Positions 6,000-6,978 of a stretch of 6,978 nt of DNA are shown piece after piece. Where the stretch lies: the NCBI GenBank assembly GCA_947457745.1, contig CANGWT010000084.1:1-6978 (forward strand), in the 5' to 3' direction. The stretch comes from Burkholderiaceae bacterium. Its GTDB lineage: Bacteria; Pseudomonadota; Gammaproteobacteria; Burkholderiales; Burkholderiaceae. The notes under the pieces were generated by a model. It searched no databases. It was given only the letters and a program-made list of their open reading frames with translations, and had not been told where the DNA came from. Both the position numbers and the translations under genes were made by a program. Positions within the stretch are counted from its first letter, which is position 1. Each line of letters starts with the position of its first letter.

Positions 6000-6167
6000 G
6001 TGACTGACGATAAAAAACCTGAATCAAAAACCCCCGCTAAGCCTGTAGCAGCTAAGCCCGTAGCCCGTCCACCAGCCCCAAAAGGCCCATCTGGCCCTGG
6101 CGGTAGGCCTCAGGCAGGCTTTGGAGGTGGAAAAGCCATGATGCGCAAGGCTGGCCGCGGCCGATAG
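6000..6167 (+). CDS. Small Pro/Ala/Lys/Gly-rich basic protein, GTG start (55 aa)
   Basis: I do not recognise this protein. It runs from GTG 6000-6002 to TAG 6165-6167 and encodes 55 residues starting MTDDKKPESK. After an acidic/lysine start comes an exact pentapeptide repeat, AKPVA-AKPVA (13-22), then a Pro/Gly-rich stretch (24-37), and finally FGGGKAMMRKAGRGR, a strongly basic Gly/Arg tail. There is no signal peptide, membrane helix or Cys, and it is predicted to be disordered. The charge and RGR end would suit nucleic-acid or ribosome binding, but that is only an inference. The evidence for coding is the AGGAG site at ideal spacing, the sensible amino-acid pattern, and its place heading a tight plus-strand run with the 45-residue gene (44 bp later) and the dioxygenase. 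Its codons are more G+C-rich than those of its neighbours. It is divergent from the site-2 protease gene by 28 bp. Confidence 0.68.
   Translation: MTDDKKPESKTPAKPVAAKPVARPPAPKGPSGPGGRPQAGFGGGKAMMRKAGRGR
6036..6064 (+). repeat. Short tandem direct repeat inside the 55-aa gene
   Basis: Two 14-base copies, GCTAAGCC(T/C)GTAGC at 6036-6049 and 6051-6064, differ at one base and have a 15-base period. They encode AKPVA twice. The single difference is at a synonymous third position (CCT/CCC, both Pro), consistent with an in-frame duplication kept as protein. Confidence 0.8.
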
Positions 6168-6200
6168 TGGATAATTGCACTATCAAATAATGTGTTTAAT

Positions 6201-6205
6201 GGGGA
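6201..6205 (+). promoter_or_regulatory. Shine-Dalgarno site of the 45-aa membrane protein
   Basis: GGGGA stands 6 nt before the ATG at 6212-6214 and supports translation of the very short membrane protein gene. Confidence 0.6.
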
Positions 6206-6211
6206 TTTAGC

Positions 6212-6349
6212 ATGAACGAATGGCATAAAGAGTCAAAAGAAGAAGTCAATAAGAAAATCATCACTTTGATTGTGATGTTGGCAGCCGCCACTAGCTTGGC
6301 TATTTTGTTTGCATTGGTTGCAGCTCACACTGGCTACGTATTTGGCTAA
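6212..6349 (+). CDS. Small single-helix membrane protein of unknown function (45 aa)
   Basis: I do not recognise this protein. It runs from ATG 6212 to TAA 6347-6349 and gives 45 residues. A charged N-terminus, MNEWHKESKEEVNKK (1-15), is followed by one long hydrophobic helix (about 16-38) and a short tail, HTGYVFG. Under the positive-inside rule the Lys-containing N-terminus would face the cytoplasm and the tail the periplasm; the mix of Lys and Glu makes this only likely. It is a membrane anchor rather than a secreted protein, since no cleavage site is evident. A GGGGA ribosome site sits at good spacing. The downstream dioxygenase begins 9 nt after the stop, in the same reading frame, so the two are probably co-transcribed and may be translationally coupled. 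Confidence 0.72.
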   Translation: MNEWHKESKEEVNKKIITLIVMLAAATSLAILFALVAAHTGYVFG

Positions 6350-6358
6350 TCTGCATTA

Positions 6359-6978
6359 ATGACTAGCCATCGCCAACCTGCAGTATTTGCTGGTCATGGC
6401 AGTCCGATGTACGCCATTGAGCCCAATCGCTATACAGCTGTTTGGGCCAATCTTGGTAAATCACTTAAACGCCCAGATGCTATTTTAGTGATCTCGGCCC
6501 ATTGGGTAACCCGCGGAGTGTGGGTTACTGCAATGCCCAAGCCCAAAACGATTCATGACTTTGGGGGATTTCCGCAAGCCCTGTTTGATATTCAATATCC
6601 AGCGCCCGGAAGTCCTGCACTGGCAGATCGGGTAAAAGAATTGTTGGACATTCCCGTTGTACTTGAAGAGAACGAGTGGGGTATTGATCATGGCGCATGG
6701 TCTGTTCTGAAATATCTCTATCCACACGCAGATGTACCGGTAGTGCAACTCAGTCTAGATGGCTCCATGTCTGCGCCTAAGCATTACGAGCTTGCTAAAA
6801 AATTACGCCCTTTGCGTGACGAGAATATTTTGATTCTGGCTAGTGGTAATGTTGTACATAACTTGCGCACTATTCATTGGGAAGAGGGTGCAACACCTTA
6901 TCCATGGGCTAGAGAGTTCAATGATTTTTTTGTTTCTGAGATGCATGCAAATCATCACGACAATTTAATTCATTGGGA
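6359..6978 (+). CDS. LigB/DODA-type class III extradiol dioxygenase, cut by right window edge
   Basis: This matches the 4,5-DOPA dioxygenase extradiol (YgiD/DODA) group of the LigB superfamily: cytosolic metal-dependent enzymes that open catechol rings, with a mononuclear metal held by histidines. From ATG 6359 the frame is open for 206 codons to the window edge; the family is about 260 residues, so the C-terminal fifth is missing. Family motifs in order are AGHGSPM (His13), ISAHW (His48), HDFGGFP (66-72), DHGAWSVL (His111) and SGNVVHNL (His167). His13, His48 and His167 are the expected metal-binding or active-site set, and none is missing. The true substrate is not certain, since many bacterial YgiD-like proteins have no proven physiological catechol. 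No clear ribosome site precedes the ATG. It starts 9 nt after the stop of the 45-residue gene, which suggests translational coupling. Confidence 0.93.
   Translation, partial: MTSHRQPAVFAGHGSPMYAIEPNRYTAVWANLGKSLKRPDAILVISAHWVTRGVWVTAMPKPKTIHDFGGFPQALFDIQYPAPGSPALADRVKELLDIPVVLEENEWGIDHGAWSVLKYLYPHADVPVVQLSLDGSMSAPKHYELAKKLRPLRDENILILASGNVVHNLRTIHWEEGATPYPWAREFNDFFVSEMHANHHDNLIHW

Noticed and set aside
6153..6162. 10-bp palindrome GGCCGCGGCC before the stop of the 55-aa gene, considered as a terminator stem
   Set aside because: It has no loop and no following T-run, and is explained by Gly/Arg codons of the RGR tail.
6485..6748. 87- and 66-codon minus-strand frames near the right edge
   Set aside because: They are antisense to the dioxygenase gene, whose histidine motifs show that the plus strand is coding.

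Overview
The window looks like ordinary chromosomal DNA from a betaproteobacterium of the order Burkholderiales, with a moderate G+C content. A freshwater Polynucleobacter-like organism is my best guess. The guess rests on the base composition, the gene types, and a cytochrome c' whose mature sequence closely follows the Alcaligenes/Achromobacter protein as I remember it. It is an inference and was not tested by any search. There are nine protein genes, two of them cut by the window edges. I see no rRNA, tRNA, CRISPR array, insertion sequence or phage gene. Coding is dense: the longest gap is 83 bp, so no stretch over 300 bases lacks a gene.

Left block (1-2851): two genes on the minus strand form an apparent operon. 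These are a 2-hydroxyacid dehydrogenase (1826-897) and, 12 nt downstream, a pyruvate-type aldolase of the DapA/dihydrodipicolinate synthase superfamily (884 to beyond the left edge). An 83-bp divergent intergenic region containing a perfect short palindrome separates them from a plus-strand 3-hydroxyacyl-CoA dehydrogenase family gene (1910-2851). Together the three suggest catabolism of a small hydroxy- or oxo-acid. The aldolase lacks the arginine that marks true DapA, so a lysine-biosynthesis role is unlikely.

Middle block (2868-5250): a minus-strand MFS exporter of the EntS/MFS_3 type (4073-2868) starts back to back with a plus-strand membrane cytochrome b561 (4117-4797). The cytochrome b561 gene is convergent with a minus-strand periplasmic cytochrome c' (5250-4798), and their stop codons abut with no base between them. 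The two cytochromes are a plausible membrane-to-periplasm redox pair. The cytochrome c' carries Phe instead of Leu at the distal heme position and Lys instead of Arg at the proximal position.

Right block (5309-6978): a minus-strand M50 site-2 intramembrane protease (5971-5309) lies upstream of, and in the same direction as, the cytochrome c' gene. Divergent from the protease is a plus-strand run of three closely spaced genes. The first is a 55-residue Pro/Ala/Lys/Gly-rich basic protein with a GTG start (6000-6167). The second is a 45-residue single-helix membrane protein (6212-6349). The third is a LigB/DODA-type extradiol dioxygenase (6359 to beyond the right edge). The two small genes are the least explained part of the window. 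I did not find a convincing new multi-gene system.
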